Below the pieces are notes generated by a model, which had not been told where the DNA came from, searched no databases, and worked only from the letters and a program-made list of their open reading frames with translations. A DNA stretch of 37,579 nt, taken from the NCBI GenBank assembly GCA_036001225.1, contig DASYUM010000081.1:1-37579 (forward strand), read 5' to 3'. The stretch comes from DASYUM01 sp036001225 (GTDB lineage: Bacteria; Methylomirabilota; Methylomirabilia; Rokubacteriales; DASRDR01). Each line of letters begins with the position of its first letter. The stretch's first letter is position 1. A program made the position numbers and the translations under genes. Of this stretch, positions 1 to 7,777 are shown one piece after another.

Positions 1-2
1 CC

Positions 3-140
3 AAAGAGATCGCCGAGAAGCTGGGCACCAGCCTGAAGACCATCGAGACTCACCGCCAGAACATCTTCCGCAAGCTCGAGCTGGGCAACGCGGCCCAGCT
101 CGTGCGCTACGCCATCCGGGAAGGCCTGGTCCGGCCCTGA
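3..140 (+). CDS. LuxR/NarL-type regulator, C-terminal fragment
   Basis: This is the last 45 codons of a gene that begins before the window. The visible peptide is a LuxR-family helix-turn-helix: it opens with KEIAEKLGTSLKTIETH, the recognition-helix region typical of NarL/FixJ response regulators, and ends REGLVRP before the TGA at 138-140. The family binds DNA as a dimer and is usually controlled by phosphorylation of an N-terminal receiver domain, which is not visible here. A strong hairpin follows 7 bases after the stop. Target genes and partner kinase cannot be inferred. Confidence 0.85.
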   Translation, partial: KEIAEKLGTSLKTIETHRQNIFRKLELGNAAQLVRYAIREGLVRP

Positions 141-147
141 GAACCTT

Positions 148-197
148 CCTCACCCTGCCCTCTCCCCCCAACGAGGGGGAGAGGGCAGGGTGAGGGG
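148..197. repeat. G/C-rich hairpin repeat, possible terminator
   Basis: A 20-base arm (148-167) has a perfect inverted copy at 176-195, extended by c168-g175, around a 6-base loop. The arms are CCTCACCCTGCCCTCTCCCC and its complement. It lies between the regulator stop and the alcohol dehydrogenase start. There is no T-tract, so intrinsic termination is uncertain. Related pieces occur at 20990-21025, 29833-29850 and 32405-32442, which suggests a dispersed REP-like element. Confidence 0.75.
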
Positions 198-226
198 GTC
201 TCGTTCCCCGTGCTAAGCTACGCGCC

Positions 227-1246
227 GTGAAGGCGCTCGTCTACCCGGCGCACGACCAGATCGAGGTGCGCGACGTGCCCGAGCCGGCGCCCCCCGGGGC
301 CGGCGAGGTCCTGGTGCGCGTCGCCGCCGCCGGCATCTGCGGCTCGGAGCTGGAGGCGTTCGCCACTCGCAGCCCCCGCCGCCCGCCTCCGCTCATCATG
401 GGTCACGAGTTCTGCGGCCAGGTGGCGGCGGTCGGCCCCGGTGTGAGCGGGATCCAGCCCGGCGATCGCGTCGTCCTGAACTCCCTGATCACCTGCGGTG
501 CCTGCGAGAGCTGCCGCGAGGGCCGGCCGCACCTCTGCCCGCAGCGCGAGGTGTTCGGGATGAAGCGGCCGGGCGGCTGGGCCGAGCTGGCCACGGTGCC
601 CGCCGCCACCGTGGTGCCGTTGCCGGAGAAAGTCTCGCCGGTCGAGGGGGCGCTGGTCGAGCCGCTGGGCAACGCCGTCCACGTCTTCGGGCTGGTCGAG
701 GAGCGGTTGCCGGAGACGGTGGTCGTCATCGGCGCGGGGACGATCGGGCTGATGTGCCTCCAGGTCGCCCGGGCCCTCGGCGCGTTTCGGCTGGTCGCGG
801 TGGACACCAACCCTTTCCGCCTGGAGGTCGCCCACCGGCTCGGCGCCGAGCCCCTGGTCAACCCGCGCCAGACCTCGCTCCGCGACGCGATCCGCGACTT
901 CACCCGCGGCCGCGGCGCCGACGTGGTGGTGGACGCGGCCGGTACGGCCGAGACGCGCCGGGATGCGGTGGGGATCGCCCGGCCGGGCGGCGACGTGGTC
1001 TGGATCGGCACCCACGCCGACGACACCGCGCTGTCGGGGCAGGAGGTCGTGCTGGGCGAGCGCCGGATCAGCGGCTCCTACGCGGTGACCGCCCACGACC
1101 TCCGCAAGGCGATCGGGCTCCTCGCCCACGGGCGGGTCGAGATCACGCCGTGGGTGCGCCCCTTTCCGCTCACCGAGGGCGCTCGGGTCTTCCGGGAGCT
1201 GCTGACCCAGCCGAAGGACTACATCAAAGCCGTCCTGATGCCCTGA
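227..1246 (+). CDS. Zinc-dependent medium-chain alcohol dehydrogenase
   Basis: This 339-residue protein is a medium-chain dehydrogenase of the threonine/sorbitol dehydrogenase type, oxidising a secondary alcohol with NAD(P). Catalytic zinc ligands are visible as Cys38 (GICGSE) and His60-Glu61 (GHEF). Four structural-zinc cysteines lie at 90, 93, 96 and 104. The Rossmann motif GAGTIG is at 168-173. The length is normal for the family. The GTG at 227 is chosen because the family start MKALVY follows directly; no clear Shine-Dalgarno is seen. The gene converges on the K+ importer gene with a 15-base gap. The substrate cannot be assigned; sugar alcohol or threonine are possibilities. Confidence 0.88.
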   Translation: MKALVYPAHDQIEVRDVPEPAPPGAGEVLVRVAAAGICGSELEAFATRSPRRPPPLIMGHEFCGQVAAVGPGVSGIQPGDRVVLNSLITCGACESCREGRPHLCPQREVFGMKRPGGWAELATVPAATVVPLPEKVSPVEGALVEPLGNAVHVFGLVEERLPETVVVIGAGTIGLMCLQVARALGAFRLVAVDTNPFRLEVAHRLGAEPLVNPRQTSLRDAIRDFTRGRGADVVVDAAGTAETRRDAVGIARPGGDVVWIGTHADDTALSGQEVVLGERRISGSYAVTAHDLRKAIGLLAHGRVEITPWVRPFPLTEGARVFRELLTQPKDYIKAVLMP

Positions 1247-1261
1247 CCGACCGGGCGGAGC

Positions 1262-3097
1262 CTATCGGACGAGGTGGTAGGGGACATCGGTGACGATGAC
1301 CCCGCGCCGGAACAGCAGGGCGCCCTTGATGAGCAGCGCCGTCTGGTTGTGGAGGAGGTGCTGCCACCAGCGGGCGGGCACGAACTCGGGCAGGATGATC
1401 GTGATGAGCAGATCGGGGACTTCCTCCTGCAGGTGATTCACGTATTCGAGGAGGGATCCCACCACCGAGCGATACGGCGACCGTAGCACCACCAGCGGCA
1501 CGCCCCTCCCCCACCTGCTCCACCGGTCCTCGAGTCGGCGCCCGGCCTCGGGGTCCATCTCGACGTAGACCGCGCGGGCGCTGGCCGAGATGGCCCGCCC
1601 GTATCGAAGCGCCCCCAGCACTCCCCGGTGAACGTCGCCCACCAGGACGAGCACGAGGTGGATGGGTGGCGGGATCTCCCGCGGTTCGAGTCCCTCGACC
1701 GAGAGCTGCCGGGCCACGTCGTCGTAGTGGCGGCGGATGGCGAGGAAGACGAGGACCAGGCACGGGATCAGGAGGATCACGATCCAGGCGCCGTGCGTGA
1801 ACTTCGTGCTGGCGATGATCAGCGTGACGATACCGGTGGCGGCCGCCCCCGTCCCGTTCAAGGTGGCCCGCATGGCCCACCGGGATCCCCGCTCTCGGAG
1901 CCAGTAACGGACCATCCCGGCCTGGGACAACGTGAACGACACGAAGACGCCGACCGCGTAGAGCGGGATCAGGGCATGCGTCTCGGCCTCGAAGAGGACG
2001 AGCAGCACCGCGCTCAAGACGGCCAGGATGATGATGCCGTTCGAGAAGGCGAGCCGATCGCCCCGGCTGGCGAACTGACGGGGCATGAATCGATCGCGGG
2101 CCATAAACGAGGATAGGCGCGGGAAATCCGCATAGCTCGTATTCGCCGCCAGCACCAGGATCAGCATCGTCATGGCCTGGACGAAGTAGTAGAGCACGCT
2201 GCCGTCGCCGAAGACCCGCCGGGCCAACTGCGAGTTGATCGTTTCCTGGTCGGCGGGGACGAGGCCGAAGGCGTTGGCGAGAAAGGTGATGCCGACGAAC
2301 AGGGCGATGAGCACGGTCCCCAGCATCACCAGGACCTGCCTCGCGTTCCGCGCCTCGGGCGGTCGAAAGGCCGGCACGCCGTTGGACACCGCCTCGATCC
2401 CGGTCAGCGCGACGCAACCGGAGGCGAAGGCCCGGAGGGCGAGGAACAGCGTCAGCTCTTGCGTGGCCGGTGCCGAGGCCGCCGCCGACACGGCCCCGTC
2501 GGCGACGGGGCCCCGCATCCACACGACGGTTCCCCAGCCGATCATCAGGACGTAGGACGCGATGAACGCATAGGTCGGGACCGCGAACACGCGACCCGAT
2601 TCCCGGACCCCCCGCAGGTTGGCGATGGTGATGCCGAGCACCGCGAGCACGCACAGCGCGACCCGATACGGATACAGGGCGGGGACGGCGGAGGTGACGG
2701 CCGCGATTCCCGCCGCCACGCTCACGGACACCGTCAGCACGTAGTCGGTCAGGAGGGCCCCGCCCGCCACCAGGCTCGGATACGTCCCGAGATTCTCGCG
2801 ACTCACGATGTAGGCGCCCCCGGCCGACGGGTAGGCCAGGATCGTCTGCCGGTAGGAGCTGACCACGATGGCCAGGAGGGCGGCGATGCCAAGGGAGATC
2901 GGCACCGACGTGTGAAGCGCCGCGGTCCCGGCCAGGATGAGGATCCAGAAGATCTCCTCGGTGGCGTACGCGCTGGAGGAGAGCGCGTCGGAGGCGAAGA
3001 CCGCCAGTCCGGTGACCCGACCCAGCCGCTCGTGTTTCTCCAGCGAGGTCGGGATGGGCTGGCCGAGGAGGCTTCGCTTCAGCGCCTGCAGCCACAT
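1262..3097 (-). CDS. kimA: KimA-type potassium importer (APC superfamily)
   Basis: The product resembles Bacillus KimA (YdaO), a K+/H+ symporter of the APC superfamily. Landmarks I recognise are FASDALSSSAYATEE in TM1, YPSAGGAYIVSRENLG, the long membrane domain, and a cytoplasmic C-terminal domain ending LLFRRGVIVTDVPYHL, which in KimA is the c-di-AMP-responsive part. The frame is open up to a GTG at 3214. I prefer the ATG at 3097 because GGAGGT lies about 10 bases upstream and the protein then starts where KimA starts (MWLQALKRSLLGQP). Another ATG is at 3175. It is transcribed divergently from kdpD-kdpE, so two-component control by K+ is likely. An amino-acid permease of the same superfamily is the alternative, but the similarity to KimA is extensive. 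Confidence 0.85.
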   Translation of the reverse strand: MWLQALKRSLLGQPIPTSLEKHERLGRVTGLAVFASDALSSSAYATEEIFWILILAGTAALHTSVPISLGIAALLAIVVSSYRQTILAYPSAGGAYIVSRENLGTYPSLVAGGALLTDYVLTVSVSVAAGIAAVTSAVPALYPYRVALCVLAVLGITIANLRGVRESGRVFAVPTYAFIASYVLMIGWGTVVWMRGPVADGAVSAAASAPATQELTLFLALRAFASGCVALTGIEAVSNGVPAFRPPEARNARQVLVMLGTVLIALFVGITFLANAFGLVPADQETINSQLARRVFGDGSVLYYFVQAMTMLILVLAANTSYADFPRLSSFMARDRFMPRQFASRGDRLAFSNGIIILAVLSAVLLVLFEAETHALIPLYAVGVFVSFTLSQAGMVRYWLRERGSRWAMRATLNGTGAAATGIVTLIIASTKFTHGAWIVILLIPCLVLVFLAIRRHYDDVARQLSVEGLEPREIPPPIHLVLVLVGDVHRGVLGALRYGRAISASARAVYVEMDPEAGRRLEDRWSRWGRGVPLVVLRSPYRSVVGSLLEYVNHLQEEVPDLLITIILPEFVPARWWQHLLHNQTALLIKGALLFRRGVIVTDVPYHLVR

Positions 3098-3196
3098 TGC
3101 CCGCCTGACCTCCGGTGTGGTACCTGGAGCGTCGCCCTCGATCGCCTGAGCGGAGCGCTCTCGCCTCCATTCCATCAGCCCGGGGATCAACGCCGG

Positions 3197-3235
3197 GTCA
3201 AGACTCGCCTCCACCGCGTCAAGAAACCGTCAAGA
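3197..3235. promoter_or_regulatory. Three GTCAAGA repeats, candidate KdpE site
   Basis: GTCAAGA occurs at 3197-3203, 3218-3224 and 3229-3235, with start-to-start spacings of 21 and 11 bases. OmpR/PhoB-family regulators such as KdpE commonly bind direct half-sites about 11 bases apart. The block lies between the likely kimA start (3097) and kdpD (3308). On the minus strand each copy reads TCTTGAC, so it could also supply a -35 element. If translation of kimA began at 3214, one copy would be coding. Confidence 0.45.
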
Positions 3236-3307
3236 ATCGGTTGCCCGGGAGGAGGCGCGCGTCACCGTCCTCGCGTTAAACTGGCCGTGGAGCCTGAAGC
3301 GAAGCGG

Positions 3308-4270
3308 GTGACCAGCGTGAGCGAGCATCGACCCGATCCGGATGCGCGGCTGGCCGCGGTTCGGGCACCGGCGGTCGGGCGACCGCGCGGCAAGCTCAAG
3401 GTTTTCTTCGGGGCCGCCGCCGGAGTGGGGAAGACGCACGCGATGCTGGAGGACGCCCGAGACCGGAGCCGCGCCGGCATGGATGTGGTCGCGGGATGCG
3501 TCGAGACGCACGGCAGGCCGGAGACCGAGTCCCTACTGGTGGCCCTGGTGCGGCTGCCTTCCCGGATCGTCGAGCACCACGGCGCGCGATTCCCGGAGTT
3601 CGACCTCGACGCCGCGCTTGCCCTCCGCCCGGCGCTCATCCTGGTGGACGAGCTGGCCCACACCAATACCCCCGGCTCCCGGCACGCCAAGCGGTGGCAG
3701 GACGTGCGGGAGCTGCTGGCGGTCGGGATCGGCATCTACACGACCATGAGCGTACAGCACCTCGAGAGCTTGAACGGCGTGGTGGCCAGAATCACCGGTG
3801 TGCAGGTCCGGGAGACGGTCCCCGACGCGGTCTTCGAAGAGGCCGACGAGGTGGAGCTGATCGACCTGTCGCCTGACGACCTCATCCAGCGCCTCACCGA
3901 AGGCAAGGTCCATGTCTCGGAGCCAGCGGAGCGGGCGGTCGAAGAGTTCTTCCGGAAGGGGAATCTGATCGCCCTTCGCGAGCTCGCCCTCCGGACCACC
4001 GCCGCCCGCGTGGACGCCCACATGGACGTCTACCGGCGCGACCACGGGATCCCCACGCCATGGCCCGTCGCCGAGCGCATCCTCGTCTGTGTCAGCCTGA
4101 GTCCCTTTGCCCGGCGCGTCGTGCGGGCCGCCCGCCGGATGGCGGCCGGACTCCGAGCCGAGTGGTGGGTCGCCTACGTCGAGACGCCCGCCTGGCCGAG
4201 GAGGATCGGGCCCGGGCGGCCGAGACCCTGCGCCTCGCCGAGCAGCTGGGCGCCCGGACGATCACCCTGA
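3308..4270 (+). pseudogene. kdpD: kdpD 5' part (sensor and USP domains), frameshifted
   Basis: This is the N-terminal portion of a KdpD-type K+ sensor kinase. Walker A is GAAAGVGKT (residues 35-43) and the Walker B region reads ILVDELAHTN. The KdpD domain spans about 28-240, followed by the start of a universal-stress-like domain. Homology in this frame stops after WWVAYVETP, at about 4189. The next family residues (RLAEEDRARAAETL) continue in the frame starting at 4189, so one base appears to be missing in the CCC run at 4187-4189. The 27 codons after that point are out of frame. The GTG at 3308 is favoured; GTG codons at 3287 and 3317 are also in frame. It forms one gene with the following part unless the indel is a sequencing error. 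Confidence 0.85.
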
Positions 4271-5997
4271 CCGGACACAACGTGGCCGACGAGGTCGTGG
4301 CCTACGCCCGCGACAAGAACGTGAGCAAGATCGTCGTCGGGAAGCCGGCGGGCCCGCGCTGGCGAGAGGTGCTCTTCGGATCGGTCGTGAACGAGCTGGT
4401 CCGGAAGAGCGGCGACATCGACGTCCATGTGATCACCGGCGAACGTGAGACGCCCCCGCCCGCCGGCAGTGGAGCCCGGCCACGGGCCGCCGACTGGTCG
4501 GGGCACGCCGGGGCCGCCGGCGTGGTGGCCTCGTGTACCGGCGCGGCCTGGCTGATGTTCCCGTACTTCGCGTTGTCGAACCTGATCATGGTGTACCTCC
4601 TCGGCGTGGTGCTGGTGGCCACCCGATTCGGACGCGGCCCGTCGATTCTCGCCTCCATCCTGAGCGTGGCCGCCTTCGACTTCTTCTTCGTCCCGCCCTA
4701 CCTCACGTTCCGGGTGGCGGATACCCAGTACGTGGTCACCTTCGCCGTCATGCTGGTCGTCGCCCTCGTCATCAGCACGCTGGCTGCCCGGGTTCGCCGG
4801 CAGGCCGAGTCGGCCCGGGAGCGCGAGCGGCGGACGGCCGCCCTCTACGCCATGAGCCGGGAGTTCGCGAGCACTCGCGGCGTGGGCGACCTCCTGGGGG
4901 TGGCGGTCCGCCACATCGGCGAAGTGTTCGCGAGCCAGGTGGGCGTGTTCCTGCCCGACGCCGGCGGCCACCTCGGGCTTGGGGTGGGCTCACTCGGCAG
5001 GCCGGACGACGACACGAGCGAACACGGGGTCGGGCAGTGGGTCTACGAGCACGGCCAGATGGCCGGCCTCGGGACGGCAACGCTCCCCGGCGCCCACGCG
5101 CTCTATCTCCCCCTCGCCGCGTCCCGGGGTCCCCTGGGGGTGCTCGGCGTGCGGCCAGGCATTCGCCGGGCGTTCGCGGCTCCCGACCAGCTTCATCTGC
5201 TGGAGGCCTTCGCGGGCCAGACGGCGCTCGCCGTCGAGCGGGCCACGCTGGCCGAGCAGGCCGAGCAGGCGCAACTGCGGGTCGAGTCGGAGCGCCTCCG
5301 CAGCACGCTGTTGAGCTCGGTCTCCCACGACCTCCGCACGCCGCTGGCCACGATCACCGGCGCCGCCAGCAGCCTGTTGGACGGAGCCGATCAGCTCGAT
5401 GCCCCCGCGCGCCGGGAGCTCCTCCAGGCCATCCACGAGGAGGCGGACCGGCTCAATCGCCTGGTCAACAACCTGCTCGACATGACCCGCCTGGAGTCGG
5501 GCGCCCTTCAGGTCCGCAAGGAGTGGCATCCCCTGGAGGAGATCGTGGGCGCCGCCCTGGCCCGCCTGGGTGGGCGCCTTGGCGACCGGCCGCTGACGAC
5601 CCGGCTGGCGGCGGACCTCCCGCTCGTCCCGCTCGACGGCGTGTTGATGGAGCAGGTGCTGATCAACCTCTTGGACAACGCGCTGAAGTACACGCCGCCG
5701 GGCAGCTCGATCGACATCGTCGCCGGCGTGGACGACGGTCAGATGCGGCTCGAGGTCGCCGATCGAGGGCCGGGCCTGCCGCCGGGCGACGAGTCCCGGG
5801 TCTTCGACAAGTTCTATCGGGGCCGGCTGGCGGGGACTGGTCGCGGCGTCGGGCTGGGCCTGACGATCTGCCGCGGGATCGTCGAGGCGCACGGTGGTCA
5901 CATCCGGGCGGAGAATCGTCCGGACGGCGGTCTGGCCTTCCACATCGTGCTGCCGCTGGCGGACAAGCCACCGGAGGTCCGGATTGACGATGGCTGA
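4060..5997 (+). pseudogene. kdpD: kdpD 3' part (membrane, GAF, histidine kinase)
   Basis: This is the C-terminal portion of KdpD in the second frame. Real homology begins near 4189; codons 4060-4188 are out of frame with the sensor domain. In order it shows the rest of the USP-like domain, four membrane helices of the KdpD/DUF4118 type (about nt 4510-4790), a GAF-like domain, a dimerisation helix with phosphoacceptor His (codon 5326-5328, SHDLRTPL), and an ATPase domain with NLLDNALKYTP, DRGPGLPPG and GVGLGLTICRG. All kinase boxes are intact, so selection seems recent or ongoing. The stop overlaps the kdpE start by 8 bases. If the frameshift is real, this fragment could only act by internal initiation. 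Confidence 0.85.
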
Positions 5998-6706
5998 GGC
6001 CCGCCTACCCGAACCGACGGGTCCGATGGTCGTCCTGATCGAGGACGAACCGCAGATCCGCCGGTTCCTCCGGCCCACCCTGATCAGCCAGGGCTATCGG
6101 ATCGTCGAGGCGGTGAGCGGCGAAGACGGGGTCACGCAGGCCGCCACCCGCCAGCCGGAGATCGTGATCCTCGACCTCGGGCTCCCCGACATGGACGGCC
6201 TGGAGGTGATCCGCCGGCTGCGGGAGTGGACGGCGGTGCCCATCATCGTCCTGTCGGCCCGAGGCCAGGAGCGGGACAAGATCGCGGCGCTGGATGCGGG
6301 GGCCGACGATTACGTGGCCAAGCCCTTCGCGGTGGGGGAGCTCCTGGCCCGCATGCGGGTCGCGCTCCGTCATGCCGCCCAATCCGCCCGAGAGCCGACC
6401 GACTCCACCTTCGCCGTCGGCGACATTCGGGTCGATCTCGGCCGCCGGCGCGTCTTCGTGAGCGACGCGGAGGTCCATCTCACCCGGACCGAGTACAAGC
6501 TCCTGACGACGCTGATCCGGCACGTCGGCAAGGTGCTGACCCACCGGCAGCTGCTGCAGGAGGTGTGGGGTCCGCCGTACGCCGACCAGACCCACTACCT
6601 CCGGGTCTACATGGGGCAGCTCCGTCACAAGCTGGAGGTGGAGCCGGCCCGGCCCCGCTTCCTGCTCACCGAGCCGGGTGTCGGGTACCGGCTCGTCACG
6701 GAGTGA
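5990..6706 (+). CDS. kdpE: KdpE-type response regulator (OmpR family)
   Basis: This 238-residue regulator is the partner of KdpD. The receiver domain carries the acidic pair Glu18-Asp19, phosphoacceptor Asp62 (ILDLGLPDMDG) and Lys111 (AKPF). The C-terminal winged helix runs to the end and includes LTRTEYKLL and the closing GVGYRL. ATG 5990 is chosen because GGAGG lies 12 bases upstream and the KdpD stop overlaps it; the frame is open further upstream but that part is antisense-like sequence inside kdpD. In known systems KdpE activates the kdpFABC K+ pump. Here no such genes are in view and the divergent kimA gene is the obvious target (inference). Confidence 0.93.
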   Translation: MAEARLPEPTGPMVVLIEDEPQIRRFLRPTLISQGYRIVEAVSGEDGVTQAATRQPEIVILDLGLPDMDGLEVIRRLREWTAVPIIVLSARGQERDKIAALDAGADDYVAKPFAVGELLARMRVALRHAAQSAREPTDSTFAVGDIRVDLGRRRVFVSDAEVHLTRTEYKLLTTLIRHVGKVLTHRQLLQEVWGPPYADQTHYLRVYMGQLRHKLEVEPARPRFLLTEPGVGYRLVTE

Positions 6707-7251
6707 AACGCCCGCCTGGGCCGCCGGCGCCCCGCGCCCTCAAGGCGCGGGGGGGCCTCGAGGATCTTCTCCATGACGATGGTGTCCACCCACCGGCCAT
6801 CGAGGAGGCCCTGCTCCCGGTAGGTTCCCACCTCCCGGAAGCCGGCCCGCCGGTAGACGGCCATCCCGGCTTCGTTCCACGGAAAGGCCGACAGCACGAG
6901 CTTGTGGTAGCCGAGCGCGCGGGCCCGCGCGATCAGCGCCTCGAGGAGCCGCCGGCCGACGCCGCGACCCCGCCAGCCGCGCTCCACGTAGAGCGAGAAG
7001 TCGGCGACGTGGTCGTAGGCCGGCCGCGGGTTGAAGAGGTTGAGGCTGCCCCAGCCGACCACCTCGCCCTCGGCCTCGGCGACCACGACCGGATGCCGGG
7101 GGCCCCGCGCGGCGAGCCACGCGCGCCGCTCCTCGGGTGTGCGCTGCTCCGTCTCCAGGGTGGCGATGCGGTCCTCGATCCCCTGGTTGTAGATCTGACA
7201 GACGATCGCGGCGTCGGCCGCGGTGGCGTCGCGGATCGCGAGGTGGGCCAT
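6625..7251 (-). CDS. GNAT acetyltransferase, ArsN1/phosphinothricin type
   Basis: Residues 1-164 form a GNAT fold of the phosphinothricin/arsinothricin N-acetyltransferase group. The acetyl-CoA loop is RGWRGRGVGRR (91-101), and the substrate side shows IYNQGIEDRIATLE near residue 20. Such enzymes acetylate the amino group of glutamate-analogue antibiotics, but many members have unknown substrates. The ATG at 7251 has GGAGGG about 5 bases upstream. The last 44 residues (165-208) are low-complexity and lie partly antisense to the kdpE 3' end (6625-6706); family members normally stop near residue 164, so the tail looks like read-through after loss of the original stop. Confidence 0.85.
   Translation of the reverse strand: MAHLAIRDATAADAAIVCQIYNQGIEDRIATLETEQRTPEERRAWLAARGPRHPVVVAEAEGEVVGWGSLNLFNPRPAYDHVADFSLYVERGWRGRGVGRRLLEALIARARALGYHKLVLSAFPWNEAGMAVYRRAGFREVGTYREQGLLDGRWVDTIVMEKILEAPPRLEGAGRRRPRRAFHSVTSRYPTPGSVSRKRGRAGSTSSL
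6730..6752. terminator. Hairpin downstream of kdpE
   Basis: CCCCGCGCC (6730-6738) pairs perfectly with GGCGCGGGG (6744-6752) around a 5-base loop. It lies 24 bases after the kdpE stop and inside the C-terminal tail of the convergent acetyltransferase frame. No T-run follows. A bidirectional terminator is plausible from position alone. Confidence 0.4.
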
Positions 7252-7314
7252 GGACCCTCCGGGCCAGCCATTCCATCATAGCAAGAGCGATGGCTGAGCT
7301 GCGCGGCACCCCCG
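7251..7314. repeat. Left copy of 55-bp direct repeat (DUF72 5' remnant)
   Basis: Bases 7251-7305 match 9029-9083 at 52 of 55 positions, and weaker similarity runs on to about 7314. The copy includes the acetyltransferase leader and an ATG (7290) opening the same MAELR codons as the DUF72 gene at 9068, but it runs to a TAA after 17 codons. The ribosome-site bases differ: AGGAAG in the right copy is AGCAAG here. Confidence 0.85.
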
Positions 7315-7326
7315 AGACCCAGGCAC

Positions 7327-7355
7327 TTGACATTGCCAGATAACACTCCGATCAT
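7327..7355 (+). promoter_or_regulatory. Candidate sigma70 promoter for the two-gene islet
   Basis: TTGACA at 7327-7332 is a perfect -35. After 17 bases, GATCAT at 7350-7355 matches four of six -10 positions. It sits just inside the left direct repeat and about 60 bases before the small gene at 7417. Confidence 0.5.
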
Positions 7356-7416
7356 TGGCGCCGGTCAAAGTCCCGAAGGCACACAGCCGAGCAGGACGTG
7401 TTGAGGGGAGTGCACG

Positions 7417-7719
7417 ATGGCCAAGCGGCAGAGGACACGGAACAACAAGGGCAGCAAGGTCGGACTCAAGAACAAGCTGGTTGCTGCCGATCGGAAAGGC
7501 CGATCTCTCAGTGCGAAAGACATCAAGGTGAGCGGTGTCAAATTCCGCGCGTCGACCTCCGGCCTCATCGTCGGGCGCACGCCCAAACGCATCCACGATG
7601 CCGACCGCACGGACGCGATCGTGTGGATCGACGCCGACGGCCGTGATCACGTCCAGGCCATAGATATGGATCCGACGGACGTCGGATCACACGACATATC
7701 GTCGGACTCGGACGCATAG
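7417..7719 (+). CDS. Small basic/acidic protein, unknown function
   Basis: I do not recognise this 100-residue protein. Its first 40 residues are strongly basic (MAKRQRTRNNKGSKVGLKNK and several later Lys/Arg). The C-terminal third is acidic, closing with SSDSDA. It has no Cys, signal peptide or membrane helix. The ATG at 7417 has GGGGAG about 6 bases upstream. It lies 58 bases before the JmjC oxygenase gene, within a segment bounded by 55-bp repeats, and a promoter candidate is at 7327. Its charge pattern suggests nucleic-acid or ribosome contact. Because of the pairing it could also be the substrate of the neighbouring oxygenase (inference). Third codon positions look less GC-biased than in flanking genes. 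Confidence 0.75.
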   Translation: MAKRQRTRNNKGSKVGLKNKLVAADRKGRSLSAKDIKVSGVKFRASTSGLIVGRTPKRIHDADRTDAIVWIDADGRDHVQAIDMDPTDVGSHDISSDSDA

Positions 7720-7777
7720 GACCACCGCCGGCCACATTCTCCCTCCCGGCACGCCGCGGTCCCCGTCGCCTGGGGCG

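Noticed and set aside
3241..3281. sigma70 promoter for kdpD using TTGCCC and TTAAAC
   Set aside because: Spacing of about 29 bases is too long.
2459..3307. Long N-terminal extension of kdpD
   Set aside because: This part is antisense to kimA and lacks kdpD homology; translation more likely starts near 3308.
4181..4195. Programmed -1 frameshifting in kdpD
   Set aside because: No slippery heptamer of the X XXY YYZ type and no clear downstream stem; a missing base in the C run is simpler.
4533..5987. 484-codon plus-strand frame over the kdpD 3' part
   Set aside because: Low-complexity Arg/Gly/Pro content and full overlap with the kinase frame.
7398..7646. 82-codon frame overlapping the small gene at 7417
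   Set aside because: Same strand, different frame; the 7417 frame has the better ribosome site and a longer coherent charge pattern.
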